Below are positions 8,958 to 18,937 of a stretch of DNA of 64,000 bases, one piece after another. Under the pieces are notes generated by a model that ran no database searches, was not told the origin of the DNA, and saw nothing but the letters and a program-made list of their open reading frames with translations. Within the stretch, counting starts at the first letter, position 1. Each line of letters begins with the position of its first letter. The position numbers were made by a program, and so were the translations under genes. Source of the DNA: Rhizobium sp. TH2 (GTDB taxonomy: Bacteria; Pseudomonadota; Alphaproteobacteria; Rhizobiales; Rhizobiaceae); the NCBI RefSeq assembly GCF_024707525.1, contig NZ_CP062231.1, forward strand, positions 682,001 to 746,000, written 5' to 3'.

Positions 8958-10766
8958 TCAACTGCGTCCGAACAGCCTTTCGATATCGGAGAGCTGAAGC
9001 TTGATATAGGTCGGGCGGCCGTGGTTGCACTGGCCGGAGCCCGGCGTGGCTTCCATCTGGCGGAGCAGGGCGTTCATTTCCTCGACCCGCAGCCTGCGGC
9101 CGGAGCGCACCGAACCATGGCAGGCCATGGTCGCGGCGACATGTTCGAGCCGCGAATGCAGCGTTGCTGACGTATCCCATTCGGCGATCTCGTCGGCGAG
9201 TTCCCGGATCAGGCCCTGCGCGTCGACCTTGCCCAGCATCGAGGGTGTCTCGCGGATCATGATCGCGCGGGGGCCGAAGCGCTCGTAGTGCAGGCCGAGC
9301 ACTTTCAGCTCCTCGGCATGGGCCATCAGCCGGTCGCAATCCTCTTCGGGCAGATCGGCAATCTCGGGGATCAGCAGCGCCTGCGACGGGATCGAGCGGG
9401 ATGCCAGCGCCTTGCGCATGTCCTCGAAGACGAGGCGCTCATGGGCGGCATGCTGGTCGACAATGACCATGCCGTCCTCGGTCTGGGCGATGATGTAATT
9501 CTCATGCACCTGCGCCCGGGCGGCGCCGAGGGGGAAGGAGAAGCCTTCCTCCGCAACCGGCTCCGTTCGCATCGAGGGCTGCGATTCAGCAGAGCGGGCG
9601 GCGGGCGCCATCACATCGCCGAAGGCCGCTTGCGTCGCTTCGGCGAAGGCCGGCTGGCGCGGCTGGAAGCTGAACGGGCGCGATGGCGAAGCCGACGGTG
9701 TCCAGTCCCGGCGCGGCTCGGGCCGGAAGCCCGGCGTGAAAGCCGCCATCATCGACCGCGCCGCCGTAGTCGAGGACCGGTCGCCTTCCACCGCCAGCGC
9801 CTGGCGGATGGCGCCGACGATCAGGCCGCGCACGAGGCCGGGATCACGGAATCGCACATCGGACTTGGCGGGGTGGACATTGGCATCGACAAGTGCCGGA
9901 TCGAGCGTCAGGTCGAGCACCGCGACCGGGTGGCGGCCACTCGGCACCGTCTCGGCATAGGCACCGCGCAAAGCGGAATTGATCAGCTTGTCGGCGACCG
10001 GCCTGCCGTTGACATAGGCAAACTGGTGGGCGGCATTGCCGCGATTGAACACCGGCAGCCCGGCAAAGCCCGTGAGCCGCACGCCCTCGCGCTCGGCATC
10101 GATCTCGATCGCGTTCTCCTCGAAATCCTTGCCGATGACCTGGGCGATGCGGGCGAGGCGATCGGTGCCGGTGGCGGCGAATTCCAGCGTCGCGCGGTCG
10201 GTGCCCGAGATCACGAAGCGGACATGCGGGAAGGCGATCGCCATGCGCCGGATGATCTCGGTGATCGCGCCGCCCTCGGCCTTCTCGGTCTTGAGGAATT
10301 TGAGCCGCGCGGGCGTGGCGAAGAACAGGTCGCGGACCTCGACGATGGTGCCGGTATTGGCGGCCCTCGGGCGGATCGGCGTGGCGCGGCCGCCGGTGAC
10401 CGCGATCTCCGAACCGTTCTCGGCGTCGCGTATGCGGCTGACGATCGAGAGCTTGGCGACCGAGCCGATCGAGGGCAGCGCCTCGCCCCGAAAGCCCAGC
10501 GTGCGGATATCGTCGAGCCCGTTCTCGAGCTTCGAGGTGCAATGCCGCCGCACCGCGAGCTCGAGATCCTCCGGCCGCATGCCGGAACCATTGTCGATCA
10601 CTCGGATCAGGCTTTTGCCACCACCCGACGTGGCGATCTCGATGCGCGTTGCGCCGGCGTCGATCGCGTTCTCGACCAGTTCCTTCACCGCGCTGGCCGG
10701 TCGTTCGATGACCTCGCCAGCGGCGATCTGGTTGATGAGCGTTTCGGGCAGGAGCTTGATGGCCAT
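8958..10766 (-). CDS. mutL: DNA mismatch repair protein MutL
   Basis: A 602-residue GHKL ATPase that couples MutS mismatch recognition to strand processing. N-terminal ATP-site motifs are [18 protein letters not shown] and [10 protein letters not shown]; the linker from about residue 340 is Pro/Ala/Ser-rich. The C-terminal dimerisation domain has '[18 protein letters not shown]' and '[12 protein letters not shown]'. The endonuclease motif [12 protein letters not shown] is present, as expected where MutH is lacking. I set the start at the ATG giving MAIKLLPET (10764-10766), 30 codons inside the open frame. Its 5' end is repeated upstream at 11968-12071. Confidence 0.97.
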   Translation of the reverse strand: MAIKLLPETLINQIAAGEVIERPASAVKELVENAIDAGATRIEIATSGGGKSLIRVIDNGSGMRPEDLELAVRRHCTSKLENGLDDIRTLGFRGEALPSIGSVAKLSIVSRIRDAENGSEIAVTGGRATPIRPRAANTGTIVEVRDLFFATPARLKFLKTEKAEGGAITEIIRRMAIAFPHVRFVISGTDRATLEFAATGTDRLARIAQVIGKDFEENAIEIDAEREGVRLTGFAGLPVFNRGNAAHQFAYVNGRPVADKLINSALRGAYAETVPSGRHPVAVLDLTLDPALVDANVHPAKSDVRFRDPGLVRGLIVGAIRQALAVEGDRSSTTAARSMMAAFTPGFRPEPRRDWTPSASPSRPFSFQPRQPAFAEATQAAFGDVMAPAARSAESQPSMRTEPVAEEGFSFPLGAARAQVHENYIIAQTEDGMVIVDQHAAHERLVFEDMRKALASRSIPSQALLIPEIADLPEEDCDRLMAHAEELKVLGLHYERFGPRAIMIRETPSMLGKVDAQGLIRELADEIAEWDTSATLHSRLEHVAATMACHGSVRSGRRLRVEEMNALLRQMEATPGSGQCNHGRPTYIKLQLSDIERLFGRS

Positions 10767-10805
10767 GGGGGTATTGTCTAGGATTCGGCGGCAAGAGGGA
10801 AGGGG
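10702..10805. repeat. 104-bp direct repeat, copy 1 (native mutL start)
   Basis: This stretch covers the first 22 mutL codons plus about 39 bp upstream. It aligns without gaps to 11968-12071, 1266 bp away, with about 94 of 104 bases the same. Differences are concentrated around the ATG and the spacer before it. The copies bracket an alpha/beta-hydrolase gene. Confidence 0.9.
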
Positions 10806-10874
10806 CGGGGCATCGAAGCGCCGCTTGGATCGTTGGTGACACCCTGAAGCACTCAAGAGTGCCGGGCCTGCGCC

Positions 10875-11948
10875 TCAGTCGGTTCGAGCCTTGCCGTAGA
10901 CCGACTCCGCGAGCACATCCGCCAGCCGACCGCGCCGCGCCAGCTCGCCGATGATAAAATGCTGGTCCCAATCGGGAATTTTCTCGATCGTCACATTCGG
11001 CAATCCCTCGAGGGTCTTCGTCTGCATTGCGTCAAATACCGAACCCTCTCCATACAGAAAATGCACCAGAACATCGTTTGCACTGTAGATCGCACGCAGA
11101 TCCGGCTCGCGCAGGTTTTCCTGTTCCATCAGCTTTGCGACGTTCTGGTAGGACGGCTTGTCAGCAAACATCTGCGATCCGGCTTCCAGTGAGGTCGGCC
11201 CGGAAAAGCACAGCACGCCGTCGGCATCGAGCATCGCGCCATAGTTGAGGGCGGCGTAGACACCTGCCGAACTGCCGATGCAGACCAATCTTTCGCTGCC
11301 GAGCGCTGCGACGTCGTCTCGAATTTTGGCGACGGTCTGCGCCATGTTACCGATGGATGCCAATCCCCCGAGATAAAACGACTTGCGGGAGTCGCGCAAG
11401 TAAATCGCATTGACCGATGGGTCGCTGAGCCACAGCATGAACGCGTTGATTTCGACGCCGAACCTGTTCGCGGCACCGCAAAAAAGGATGACCGTGGTGT
11501 TGGCTTTCCGGTCGATGACCTGATAGTCGAGCCAGTATCGGTCCAAATGATCCGTCCTATCGATCTGCGGCCCGAGTTGCAGCATCGAACTGGTCTCGTT
11601 TACGCTTTGACTGGTGAAGCGTTCCATGCAAAGGGCGATGTAGGTTCTTGCGACGCTGATGCGCCCAACGCTTATGATGAAATTCAGCGCTGGCTTGGCG
11701 ATCATGAGCTGAACGTCGAGCTTGAACGACTTGCCAGCTTCGATCTTGCGTATGGCGTTGGTTGCGTGCAGCGCGATCTTTTTGAGACCCGTATTGTCCG
11801 AGTACAGATCCTTGATCGTTGCCTTCAGCGCCTCGTAATCAACATCGTCGTCATAAAAGAACGGTATGAGCGCCTCAAGACTCTTCATTTTTTGGCCATA
11901 GATTCGTTTGGTGTCGCCCGAACTGGCCGTGGGCTGCTCTTCAGTCAT
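10875..11948 (-). CDS. Putative alpha/beta-hydrolase, insert beside mutL
   Basis: A 357-residue protein from the ATG at 11948. It has a helical N-terminal part (about 1-130) and an alpha/beta-hydrolase-like C-terminal half. The serine nucleophile is in 'CIGSSAGVYAAL' (GxSxG), a late Asp in 'YSANDVLVHFLYG', and a His in 'PDWDQHFIIGE', giving a possible Ser-Asp-His triad. I do not recognise a named family; some polysaccharide-locus esterases look similar. The frame is open back to a second mutL-type ATG at 12032, which would add the first 22 MutL residues plus KEHQIA (385 residues). Base composition is more AT-rich than mutL, a sign of transfer. Confidence 0.75.
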   Translation of the reverse strand: MTEEQPTASSGDTKRIYGQKMKSLEALIPFFYDDDVDYEALKATIKDLYSDNTGLKKIALHATNAIRKIEAGKSFKLDVQLMIAKPALNFIISVGRISVARTYIALCMERFTSQSVNETSSMLQLGPQIDRTDHLDRYWLDYQVIDRKANTTVILFCGAANRFGVEINAFMLWLSDPSVNAIYLRDSRKSFYLGGLASIGNMAQTVAKIRDDVAALGSERLVCIGSSAGVYAALNYGAMLDADGVLCFSGPTSLEAGSQMFADKPSYQNVAKLMEQENLREPDLRAIYSANDVLVHFLYGEGSVFDAMQTKTLEGLPNVTIEKIPDWDQHFIIGELARRGRLADVLAESVYGKARTD

Positions 11949-11967
11949 TGCTATTTGATGTTCCTTG

Positions 11968-12071
11968 CGTTCGATGACTTCGCCGGCGGCGATCTGGTTG
12001 ATGAGCGTTTCGGGCAAGAGCTTGATGGGCATCCGCCTATTGTTTCGGATTCGGCGGCAAGAGGGAAGGGG
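11968..12071. repeat. 104-bp direct repeat, copy 2 (displaced mutL 5' end)
   Basis: An upstream duplicate of the mutL start region. On the minus strand it encodes [20 protein letters not shown] and two more residues, then runs in frame into the hydrolase gene. Repeat, hydrolase and native mutL are in the same orientation, as expected if an element inserted at the 5' end of mutL carried or regenerated this sequence. The 217 bp from here to the sulfatase start show no gene. Confidence 0.9.
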
Positions 12072-12288
12072 TGCGAGATGACACGAGCTACCATAAGTCA
12101 CTCGCAATCGCTGTACGGATGGCGCATTTGTCCATGTGAGCTCCGGCAGTTCACGACGAGCGTTTGACCGCCATTGGCCCATTGCGGACTCCGGAGACCG
12201 CTGCCGCAATGGTCGATGTTACTGTAACGTGCTTGCTCTTTTCGCTTTGAGGTCTACCGTTCCAATCTCCATAAAAAGGGAGGAACCA

Positions 12289-13740
12289 ATGACCAGCGAT
12301 ACGTCTATCCAGACTGCCGGTGTCAGCCGGCGCGCAGTTCTTCTTGGCAGCACCACTCTCGCGGCGACGATTGCTTTATCGCTTAGCCGCCCGGCATCTG
12401 CGCAGGCTGCTACGCCACCGCACATCGTCTACATCGTTTCAGACGATCAAGGCTGGAAGGATGTCGGGTTTCATGGCTCCGATATTAAAACGCCGAACAT
12501 AGATGGTCTCGCAGCAGCCGGTGCGGAGCTGATGCAGTTTTACGCGCAGCCGATGTGCTCTCAGACGCGAGCGGCGATGCTGACGGGCCGGTACCCGCTG
12601 CGGACCGGTTTTCAGACGACGGTCATCCCGTCGGGCGGCCTGTATGGGGTGCCGATGGATGAGTACCTATTGCCACAGGCGATGAAGGACGCAGGGTACG
12701 AGACTGCACTCGTCGGAAAATGGCACATTGGGCATGCCAAGACCGAGTTCTGGCCTCGTCAGCGAGGATTTGACTATTTCTACGGCGCGATGGTGGGCGA
12801 GATTGACCATTTCAAGCATGAAGCTCATGGGGAAGGCGATTGGTATCGCAACAATGATCGCATTGAGGAGGAAGGCTACGACACGACGCTTTTCGGCAAT
12901 GAAGCAGTCAAGCGGATCGAAGGACACGATGCCAGCAAGCCACTGTACCTCTATCTTGCCTTCACAGCGCCTCATACGCCTTACCAGGCACCTGACGAGG
13001 CTCTCGCCAAGTATCCGGAGATCGCCGATACGTCGCGGCGCACTTACGCCGCGATGATCACTGCTATGGACGATCAGATTGGACGCGTGCTCGAAGCCTT
13101 GGACAAGAAAGGCATGCGTGAGAACACACTGATAGTTTTTCACAGCGACAACGGCGGAACACGTTCGGCGAAATTCACAGGTGAATCGAAGGTGACCGGT
13201 GAGCTTCCGCCCAACAACGGGCCATATCGTGACGGCAAGGGAACATTGTACGAAGGCGGCACACGCGTCGTGGCGCTCGCCAATTGGCCCGGCAAGATCA
13301 AGCCGGGAAAAGTCGATGGAATGATCCACGTGGTTGACATGTATCCGACGCTGGTCAGCCTCGCAGGAGGGGCGCTCGACAAGGCCAAGCCGCTGGACGG
13401 CCTCGATGTATGGGCGACGATCAGCGAAGGGAAGGTCTCGCCGCGCACGGAAGTCGTTTACAACGTGCAGCCCTGGGCAGCCGCTGTACGCCAAGGCGAC
13501 TGGAAGCTGGTGTGGCAGACGATGATTCCGGGCAAGTTGGAGCTGTTCAACATTGCGGACGACCCAGCGGAAGCCACAAACCTAACGGAAGCAAATCCCG
13601 TCGAAGTGCAGAAACTTCAGAGCCGGATCACGGAACTGGCGGCCGAAGCGGCACCGAATCTGTTCTTGAAAGACGCATTTCGCCTCGTGGTTTCCGAAAC
13701 GCCATCGACACCCGAGGGCTATTTCGAGGTGTCGGACTGA
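12289..13740 (+). CDS. Tat-exported arylsulfatase (alkaline phosphatase superfamily)
   Basis: A 483-residue type I sulfatase. The N-terminus has a twin-arginine signal (SRRAVLLG, Arg14-Arg15, then a hydrophobic stretch ending PASAQA), so it folds before export to the periplasm. Metal ligands Asp52 and Asp53 lie in 'YIVSDDQGW'. The formylglycine site is Cys90 in C-S-Q-T-R; the usual CxPxR has Pro where this has Gln92, which may matter for maturation. Also present are KWHIGH and 'HSDNGG'. A good AAGGGAGGA ribosome site precedes the ATG. No formylglycine-generating enzyme lies in the window. It stands alone between the mutL insert and core genes. Confidence 0.9.
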   Translation: MTSDTSIQTAGVSRRAVLLGSTTLAATIALSLSRPASAQAATPPHIVYIVSDDQGWKDVGFHGSDIKTPNIDGLAAAGAELMQFYAQPMCSQTRAAMLTGRYPLRTGFQTTVIPSGGLYGVPMDEYLLPQAMKDAGYETALVGKWHIGHAKTEFWPRQRGFDYFYGAMVGEIDHFKHEAHGEGDWYRNNDRIEEEGYDTTLFGNEAVKRIEGHDASKPLYLYLAFTAPHTPYQAPDEALAKYPEIADTSRRTYAAMITAMDDQIGRVLEALDKKGMRENTLIVFHSDNGGTRSAKFTGESKVTGELPPNNGPYRDGKGTLYEGGTRVVALANWPGKIKPGKVDGMIHVVDMYPTLVSLAGGALDKAKPLDGLDVWATISEGKVSPRTEVVYNVQPWAAAVRQGDWKLVWQTMIPGKLELFNIADDPAEATNLTEANPVEVQKLQSRITELAAEAAPNLFLKDAFRLVVSETPSTPEGYFEVSD

Positions 13741-13951
13741 CGCCAAGGCAGGAGATCGGACTCGGCTTGACTAAGGAGTGCCGTTCGCTTGTGTGACGGC
13801 CTCACCCGTGTGTCGGTTCCGAAAGAACCAGACGATGAAATACTTTCGACTCCAGGCAGCGATGGATTGTCTGCTTGTGGCGCAAAGAGCTCGATCTAAC
13901 ACACACCTGAGAGATAGGCGGGAACGACTCAAGGCCACCGCAAGCATGGGC
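13741..13951. other. Intergenic stretch without recognisable gene
   Basis: 211 bp between the convergent sulfatase and hybrid kinase genes. I see no conserved protein, RNA gene or clear terminator hairpin. Confidence 0.5.
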
Positions 13952-16900
13952 CTACTCCGCCGCTTGCCTCACCACCCCCGCGATCCGGCTGAGCGACGCC
14001 CGGAGTGCCGCCGGCTTCACCGGCTTGTTCAACTGCGCAATCCCATCGCGATCCGCGAGCGCCCGGACCTCAGGCGTGCGGTCGGCGGTGATCAGGATGC
14101 CGGGGAGGGGGCCGAAGGCGAGGCGGAGGCGGGCGATGGCCGTGATGCCGTTGCCGTCGCCGAGATGGTAGTCGGCGATCACCGCGTCCGGGCGCCATTG
14201 CCGGGCGATGATATCCTCGCATTCGGCGAGGCTTGCCGCTGTTTCGATCACACAGCCCCAGCCCGAAAGCAGGATCTTCATGCCGTCGAGGATGGCAGGT
14301 TCGTTGTCGATGCAGAGCACCCGCAGCCCGTCGAGTTTCTGGCCCGGTCTAGTCATTGTGCTTGCCGGCTCGGTGGAGAGCGGCACCGCGCTGGTCTGGT
14401 CGAGCGGCAGGCGCACGCGAAACACGGTGCCCTTGCCCGGCGTCGATTGCAGTTCGACGGGGTGGGATAGAACGCGCGAAATGCGGTCGACAATCGAGAG
14501 GCCGAGGCCGAGGCCCGATGCCGTGCGGGCGCCTTCGTCGAGCCGGGCGAATTCCTTGAACACGGTCTTGAACTTCGATGACGGTATGCCGATGCCGGTG
14601 TCGTAGACCTGGATCCATGCCTCGTTGCCGCGCCGCCGGACGCCGACCAGAACGCGGCCCTTGATCGTGTATTTGATGGCGTTCGAGACGAGGTTCTGCA
14701 CCAGCCGGCGCAACAGCGTCGGGTCGGTCTTCACCTTCAGCGATGTTGGCAGCACTTTCAGCGTCAGCCCCTGGGCGCGAGCGAGCGGCTGGTAATCGGT
14801 GTCGATGCGCTTCAGGAAATCGTCGAGCGCCACGGTCGAAAGCCGGGGTTTCATGGCGCCGGTGTCGAGGCGGGAAATGTCGAGCACGGCGCCGAGGATC
14901 GTCTCGACCGATTCCAGCGCCGAATCGATATTCTGCACGAGATCGCTGTTGGACGACCGGCCGAGGCGCTCGACCAGCGAGGAGGAATAGAGCCGCGCGG
15001 CATTGAGCGGCTGGAGGATGTCATGGCCGGCGGCGGCGAAGAAGCGCGTCTTGCCGATATTGGCCTCTTCGGCCGAGGCGCGGGCCTCGGCAAGCTCCGT
15101 GTTGACCCGGGTCAGTTCCTGCGTGCGCTCGGCGACGCGCTGTTCCAGCGTCTCGTTGGCCTCTTCCAGCGCCCGGTTGGCCTGCACGCGCTCCGTAATA
15201 TCGGTGCAGGTGGTGACCATGCCGAGATCGGGCATCGGGTTGGAGCGCAGTTCGACGATCCGGGCGCCGCCATCGAGCACGATGAGGAAGGGCGTGTCGG
15301 GGGTGAGGATCTTTTCGATCACATCCTCTTCCTCGCCCATTCCGATATCACCACGGGCCTTGAGGATATCGATGATCGAGGCGAGTTGGAAACCCACCTG
15401 TCCGGCCTGTTCGGGCAGGTCGAGCAGGGTGCGGAAGCGGCGGTTCCAGATCGTCAGCCGCTTTTCTGCGTCGAAAACGGCGATGCCCTGGTCCATCTGC
15501 GAGAGCGCGGTCTGCAGCATGCCCTGGTTATATTGCAGCGCCTCGCTCGCCTGGTCGAGCAGCATGGCGGTCTCGGTCGTCTGGTCGTCCATACGGCGCA
15601 TCGAGAGCGAGAGCACGAGACGCGCCGACGACGAACCGATCGCCGAGCCGAGCAGCTGTTCGGCGAAATTCATCAGGTCGGCGTCGGCGAGATCCTTGTC
15701 CTTGAGCTTGCGGCCGAGCTCCTCCTCGTAGGATGTAAAGGAACGCAGCATGCGCTCCTCGCCGAGATAGCGGCCGATCGCCAGCTTGAGGTCGCCGATC
15801 GTTAGGTTGGTGCGCCAGGTGCGCCGGTGCGGGCGGATGTTAGCATGCGGAATGAAGACATCCGCCTGCTGGCGTTCCAGCCCCTTGGCGTTGCGCGACA
15901 GCGAGCCGAGCACGAAGGCCGTGGTGTTGACGAACAGGCTGAGGATGACGGCATTGACGAAGGAATCGCTGCCGGGGCCGAACATGCCGCCGAACGGGAA
16001 GAACGCATCGAGGATGGCGGCGGCATCCGCCGATGTGTCGGTGCCGCCGAGGCTCGGCACGAACAGCATCCAGACCCAGACGGCAAAGCCGGTGGTGAGG
16101 CCGGCAATGGCGCCACGCGCATTGGCCCGCCGCCAGTAGAGCCCGCCGATCATCGCCGGCGCCATCTGGGCGATGGCCGCGAATGCGATCAGCCCGATCG
16201 AGGCGAGCCCGCCCGATGTGCCGGCGGAGCGATAATAGGCATAGCCGAGCAGCAGCACGGCGAAGATAGCGCCGCGACGGATGCCGAGCACCAGCTTGCT
16301 GATGTCTTCGAATTCCGGCTTGGCCTCGACCAGGTTGCGACGGAGCAGGACCGGCATGACGATATCGTTGGAGATCATGATCGACAGCGCCACCGAGGCG
16401 ACGATGACCATGGCCGTGGCAGCCGAGAAGCCGCCGATGAAGGCGATCATCGTCACCCAGGGCATGTCGGCACTGAGAGGCAGCGCCAGCACATAGAGAT
16501 CGGCATTGCCCGTGCCGTTGAAGTGGATCAGCCCGCCGATCGCGATCGGCAGCACGAAGATGTTGATCAGGACGAGATAGAGCGGGAAGAAGAAGGCCGC
16601 GAGCTTGAGTTCGCCGAAGGTGCGGTTCTCGACGACCATGACGTGGAACTGACGCGGCAGCATGATGATGGCGAAGGCCGAGAGAAGGATGACGACGATC
16701 CAGCGGCTGATCGGGGTCGAATGGCTGAGTGTCGCCTGGGCGAGCGCGTTCTGCTTTGCCAGTTCCCAGAGATGCGCCGGTCCATCGAAAATTCCGTAGA
16801 GCACGGTCAGCCCCACCGTCAGGATCGCGATCAGCTTGACCAGCGACTCGGTGGCGATGGCGAGGATCAGGCCGTCCTGGTGCTCGGTCGCATCGGCATG

Positions 16901-17449
16901 GCGCGTGCCGAACACGACGGCGAAGAAGGCGAGCGACAGCGACACCAGCAGCGGCAGGTCGATCAATTGATGGCTGTCGAGCCCGATCGCATATTGCGAC
17001 GTATCGACCAGCGAACCGACGGAACTGGAAATCGCCTTGAGCTGCAGCGCGATGTAAGGCACGGCGCCCGCCAGCGCGATGAAGGCGACGATCATCGCCA
17101 CGACGGGATTCTTGCCATAGCGGGCGGCGATGAAGTCGGCGATCGAGGTCAGCCGCTCGGCCTTGGCGATCTCGGTGATCCGCCTGAGCAGTGGCAGGCC
17201 GACGGTGAAGACCAGCATCGGCCCGATATAGATCGCGGTAAATTCGAAGCCGCGCGAGGCGGCGAGCCCGACGCCGCCGAAATAGGTCCAGGACGTGCAG
17301 TAGATGGCGAGGCTGAGCGCATAGACCAGCGGCCGGCCGCCGCTCGCGACCGCGCCGTTCTTCGTCCGTCTGTCGCCGTAGCTCGCCACCCCGAAGAGCA
17401 GGACGAGATAGGCGATGGCCGAGCCGAATATCACCCAGCCTGGCAGCAT
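13952..17449 (-). CDS. Hybrid sensor histidine kinase/response regulator with Na+/solute symporter domain (NahK/ErcS type)
   Basis: A 1165-residue protein. Residues about 1-510 are a multi-helix sodium/solute symporter (SSF) module (TSIADFIAARYGKNP is typical). Next come a linker and a PAS domain (LLDQASEALQYNQGMLQTAL onward), a coiled-coil segment, HisKA with the phospho-His in FAAAGHDILQPLNAAR, and a HATPase with NLVSNAIKYT and GLGLGLSIVDR. A C-terminal receiver has the Asp in 'AVIADYHLGDG'. I chose the ATG at 17449 because GGGAGGCG lies just before it. Such proteins may sense the solute moved by their symporter module. No cognate output regulator is adjacent. Confidence 0.93.
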   Translation of the reverse strand: MLPGWVIFGSAIAYLVLLFGVASYGDRRTKNGAVASGGRPLVYALSLAIYCTSWTYFGGVGLAASRGFEFTAIYIGPMLVFTVGLPLLRRITEIAKAERLTSIADFIAARYGKNPVVAMIVAFIALAGAVPYIALQLKAISSSVGSLVDTSQYAIGLDSHQLIDLPLLVSLSLAFFAVVFGTRHADATEHQDGLILAIATESLVKLIAILTVGLTVLYGIFDGPAHLWELAKQNALAQATLSHSTPISRWIVVILLSAFAIIMLPRQFHVMVVENRTFGELKLAAFFFPLYLVLINIFVLPIAIGGLIHFNGTGNADLYVLALPLSADMPWVTMIAFIGGFSAATAMVIVASVALSIMISNDIVMPVLLRRNLVEAKPEFEDISKLVLGIRRGAIFAVLLLGYAYYRSAGTSGGLASIGLIAFAAIAQMAPAMIGGLYWRRANARGAIAGLTTGFAVWVWMLFVPSLGGTDTSADAAAILDAFFPFGGMFGPGSDSFVNAVILSLFVNTTAFVLGSLSRNAKGLERQQADVFIPHANIRPHRRTWRTNLTIGDLKLAIGRYLGEERMLRSFTSYEEELGRKLKDKDLADADLMNFAEQLLGSAIGSSSARLVLSLSMRRMDDQTTETAMLLDQASEALQYNQGMLQTALSQMDQGIAVFDAEKRLTIWNRRFRTLLDLPEQAGQVGFQLASIIDILKARGDIGMGEEEDVIEKILTPDTPFLIVLDGGARIVELRSNPMPDLGMVTTCTDITERVQANRALEEANETLEQRVAERTQELTRVNTELAEARASAEEANIGKTRFFAAAGHDILQPLNAARLYSSSLVERLGRSSNSDLVQNIDSALESVETILGAVLDISRLDTGAMKPRLSTVALDDFLKRIDTDYQPLARAQGLTLKVLPTSLKVKTDPTLLRRLVQNLVSNAIKYTIKGRVLVGVRRRGNEAWIQVYDTGIGIPSSKFKTVFKEFARLDEGARTASGLGLGLSIVDRISRVLSHPVELQSTPGKGTVFRVRLPLDQTSAVPLSTEPASTMTRPGQKLDGLRVLCIDNEPAILDGMKILLSGWGCVIETAASLAECEDIIARQWRPDAVIADYHLGDGNGITAIARLRLAFGPLPGILITADRTPEVRALADRDGIAQLNKPVKPAALRASLSRIAGVVRQAAE

Positions 17450-17643
17450 GGCGCCTCCCAACCCCCGAAATCAGGGACACGACAAGATGATAGAGCATCT
17501 CTCGGAAGTTTCAAATGCGGCTTTCGTCATGAAATTCCAGCAATTTGAGCGGGATTTTTCGGCTGGATTCTCGCGGCCGCTCTGTTAACCTCCGCCTTAT
17601 CCGGAGTCTCATCCGGGAACTGGGATATGAGAAGGAAAGCGCC

Positions 17644-18057
17644 ATGCTGAATGAGTTCAAGGCTTTTATCGCGCGCGGCAACGTGCTGGATCTGGCGGTC
17701 GCCGTCGTCATCGGCGCGGCGTTTACGGCCATCGTCAATTCGGTCGTGAGCGATCTTATCATGCCTGTTATCGGCGCCATCGGCAGCGTCGATTTTTCCA
17801 ACTATTTCATACCGCTTTCGAGCAAGGTGACCGCGGTCTCGCTGGCCGCGGCCCGCGAACAGGGCGCCGTCTTCGCTTACGGCAGCTTCATCACGGCACT
17901 CGTCAACTTCCTGATCATTGCCTGGATCATCTTCCTGATCGTCAAGGCCGTGAACAGGATGATGCCGAAGAAGGCGCCGGAAGCACCCACGGGACCGTCC
18001 GAGGAAATCCTGCTGCTGACGCAGATCCGCGACGAACTGAAGAACCGGAACCCCTGA
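17644..18057 (+). CDS. mscL: Large-conductance mechanosensitive channel MscL
   Basis: A 137-residue inner-membrane channel that opens on hypo-osmotic shock. It has the N-terminal amphipathic helix [22 protein letters not shown]1 with '[21 protein letters not shown]', a periplasmic loop, TM2 '[20 protein letters not shown]', and a C-terminal helix ending in a charged bundle. Length and layout are standard. It stands between divergently and convergently placed genes and is probably transcribed alone. Confidence 0.96.
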   Translation: MLNEFKAFIARGNVLDLAVAVVIGAAFTAIVNSVVSDLIMPVIGAIGSVDFSNYFIPLSSKVTAVSLAAAREQGAVFAYGSFITALVNFLIIAWIIFLIVKAVNRMMPKKAPEAPTGPSEEILLLTQIRDELKNRNP

Positions 18058-18061
18058 GAGC

Positions 18062-18925
18062 CTATTCGGCGGCGATGCGGCGATTGATCTCCGCATCGAG
18101 CGCCCGCTTGACGTCGTCCTTCACGGACGAGGAGATTTCCAGCACCTCGGCCGCCTTCATGAAATCGAGCACCTTGAAACGTCCGACATCGGGCGCCAGG
18201 AAAACGTGCGGCTTGTGGACGTTGAGCTTCATCGCGATGATCGATTGCATCATCAGCTGGCTTGCACCGAACAGGCTGTCGATGCGGCTCGGGATGAGCG
18301 CCGGATCGCCCGCCGGCCAGCCGACGACATCGATGCCGACGACAATATCGGCCTTGCCGAGCAGGTATTCGAAGGGCACGGGATTGAAGATGCCGCCGTC
18401 GATCATGATCCGGTCGTTGATGCGGACCGGCATGAAGACCGCGGGAATCGCCGCCGAGGCGGCGAGCGCCTGGAAGAGATCGCCTTCGCCGATCAGGATT
18501 TCCGAATTGCCGTAGTAATCGGTGGCGGTCACGTGCAGCGGGATTTTCAGGTCCTTGAAATCCTCCGGCAGCAGTTCCGGAAGGAAGGCCTTGAGGATAC
18601 GCTCCAGATTATACTGGCCGATGCGGATGCCGCCGGCGACCATGTCGGAGAGCGTCGTCGGCCGAAGCGACCAGATGCGGTTCATCACCTCGCGCGGTTT
18701 GCCGACGGTGGACAATGCAAACTCGCGGATTTCGGCACCGCTCATCCCCGCAGCCATGCCGGCGCCCATAATGGCACCGATCGACGAGCCGGTGATCGCA
18801 ACCGGCTTGATTCCGAGTTCGTCGAGCGCTTCGATGACGTGGATATGTGCGAGCCCGCGAGCCCCGCCACCGCCGAATGCGACCGCGACGGTGGGCGAAC
18901 TGGCACTCGGAACGTGATCGGTCAT
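18062..18925 (-). CDS. Patatin-like phospholipase family protein
   Basis: A 287-residue patatin/RssA-type lipid acyl hydrolase. It has the oxyanion-hole GGGGARGLAH (residues about 18-27), the nucleophile serine in GSSIG (about 46-50) and the catalytic Asp in 'MIDGGIFNP'. No signal peptide is seen, so it is likely cytoplasmic or membrane-peripheral. It follows rsmD by 12 bp on the same strand, forming rluB-rsmD-patatin. Confidence 0.92.
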   Translation of the reverse strand: MTDHVPSASSPTVAVAFGGGGARGLAHIHVIEALDELGIKPVAITGSSIGAIMGAGMAAGMSGAEIREFALSTVGKPREVMNRIWSLRPTTLSDMVAGGIRIGQYNLERILKAFLPELLPEDFKDLKIPLHVTATDYYGNSEILIGEGDLFQALAASAAIPAVFMPVRINDRIMIDGGIFNPVPFEYLLGKADIVVGIDVVGWPAGDPALIPSRIDSLFGASQLMMQSIIAMKLNVHKPHVFLAPDVGRFKVLDFMKAAEVLEISSSVKDDVKRALDAEINRRIAAE

Positions 18926-18937
18926 GGGAAACTCGAA

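Noticed and set aside
11968..12071. Second functional mutL gene
   Set aside because: Only the first 22 codons are present; the frame passes into an unrelated hydrolase.
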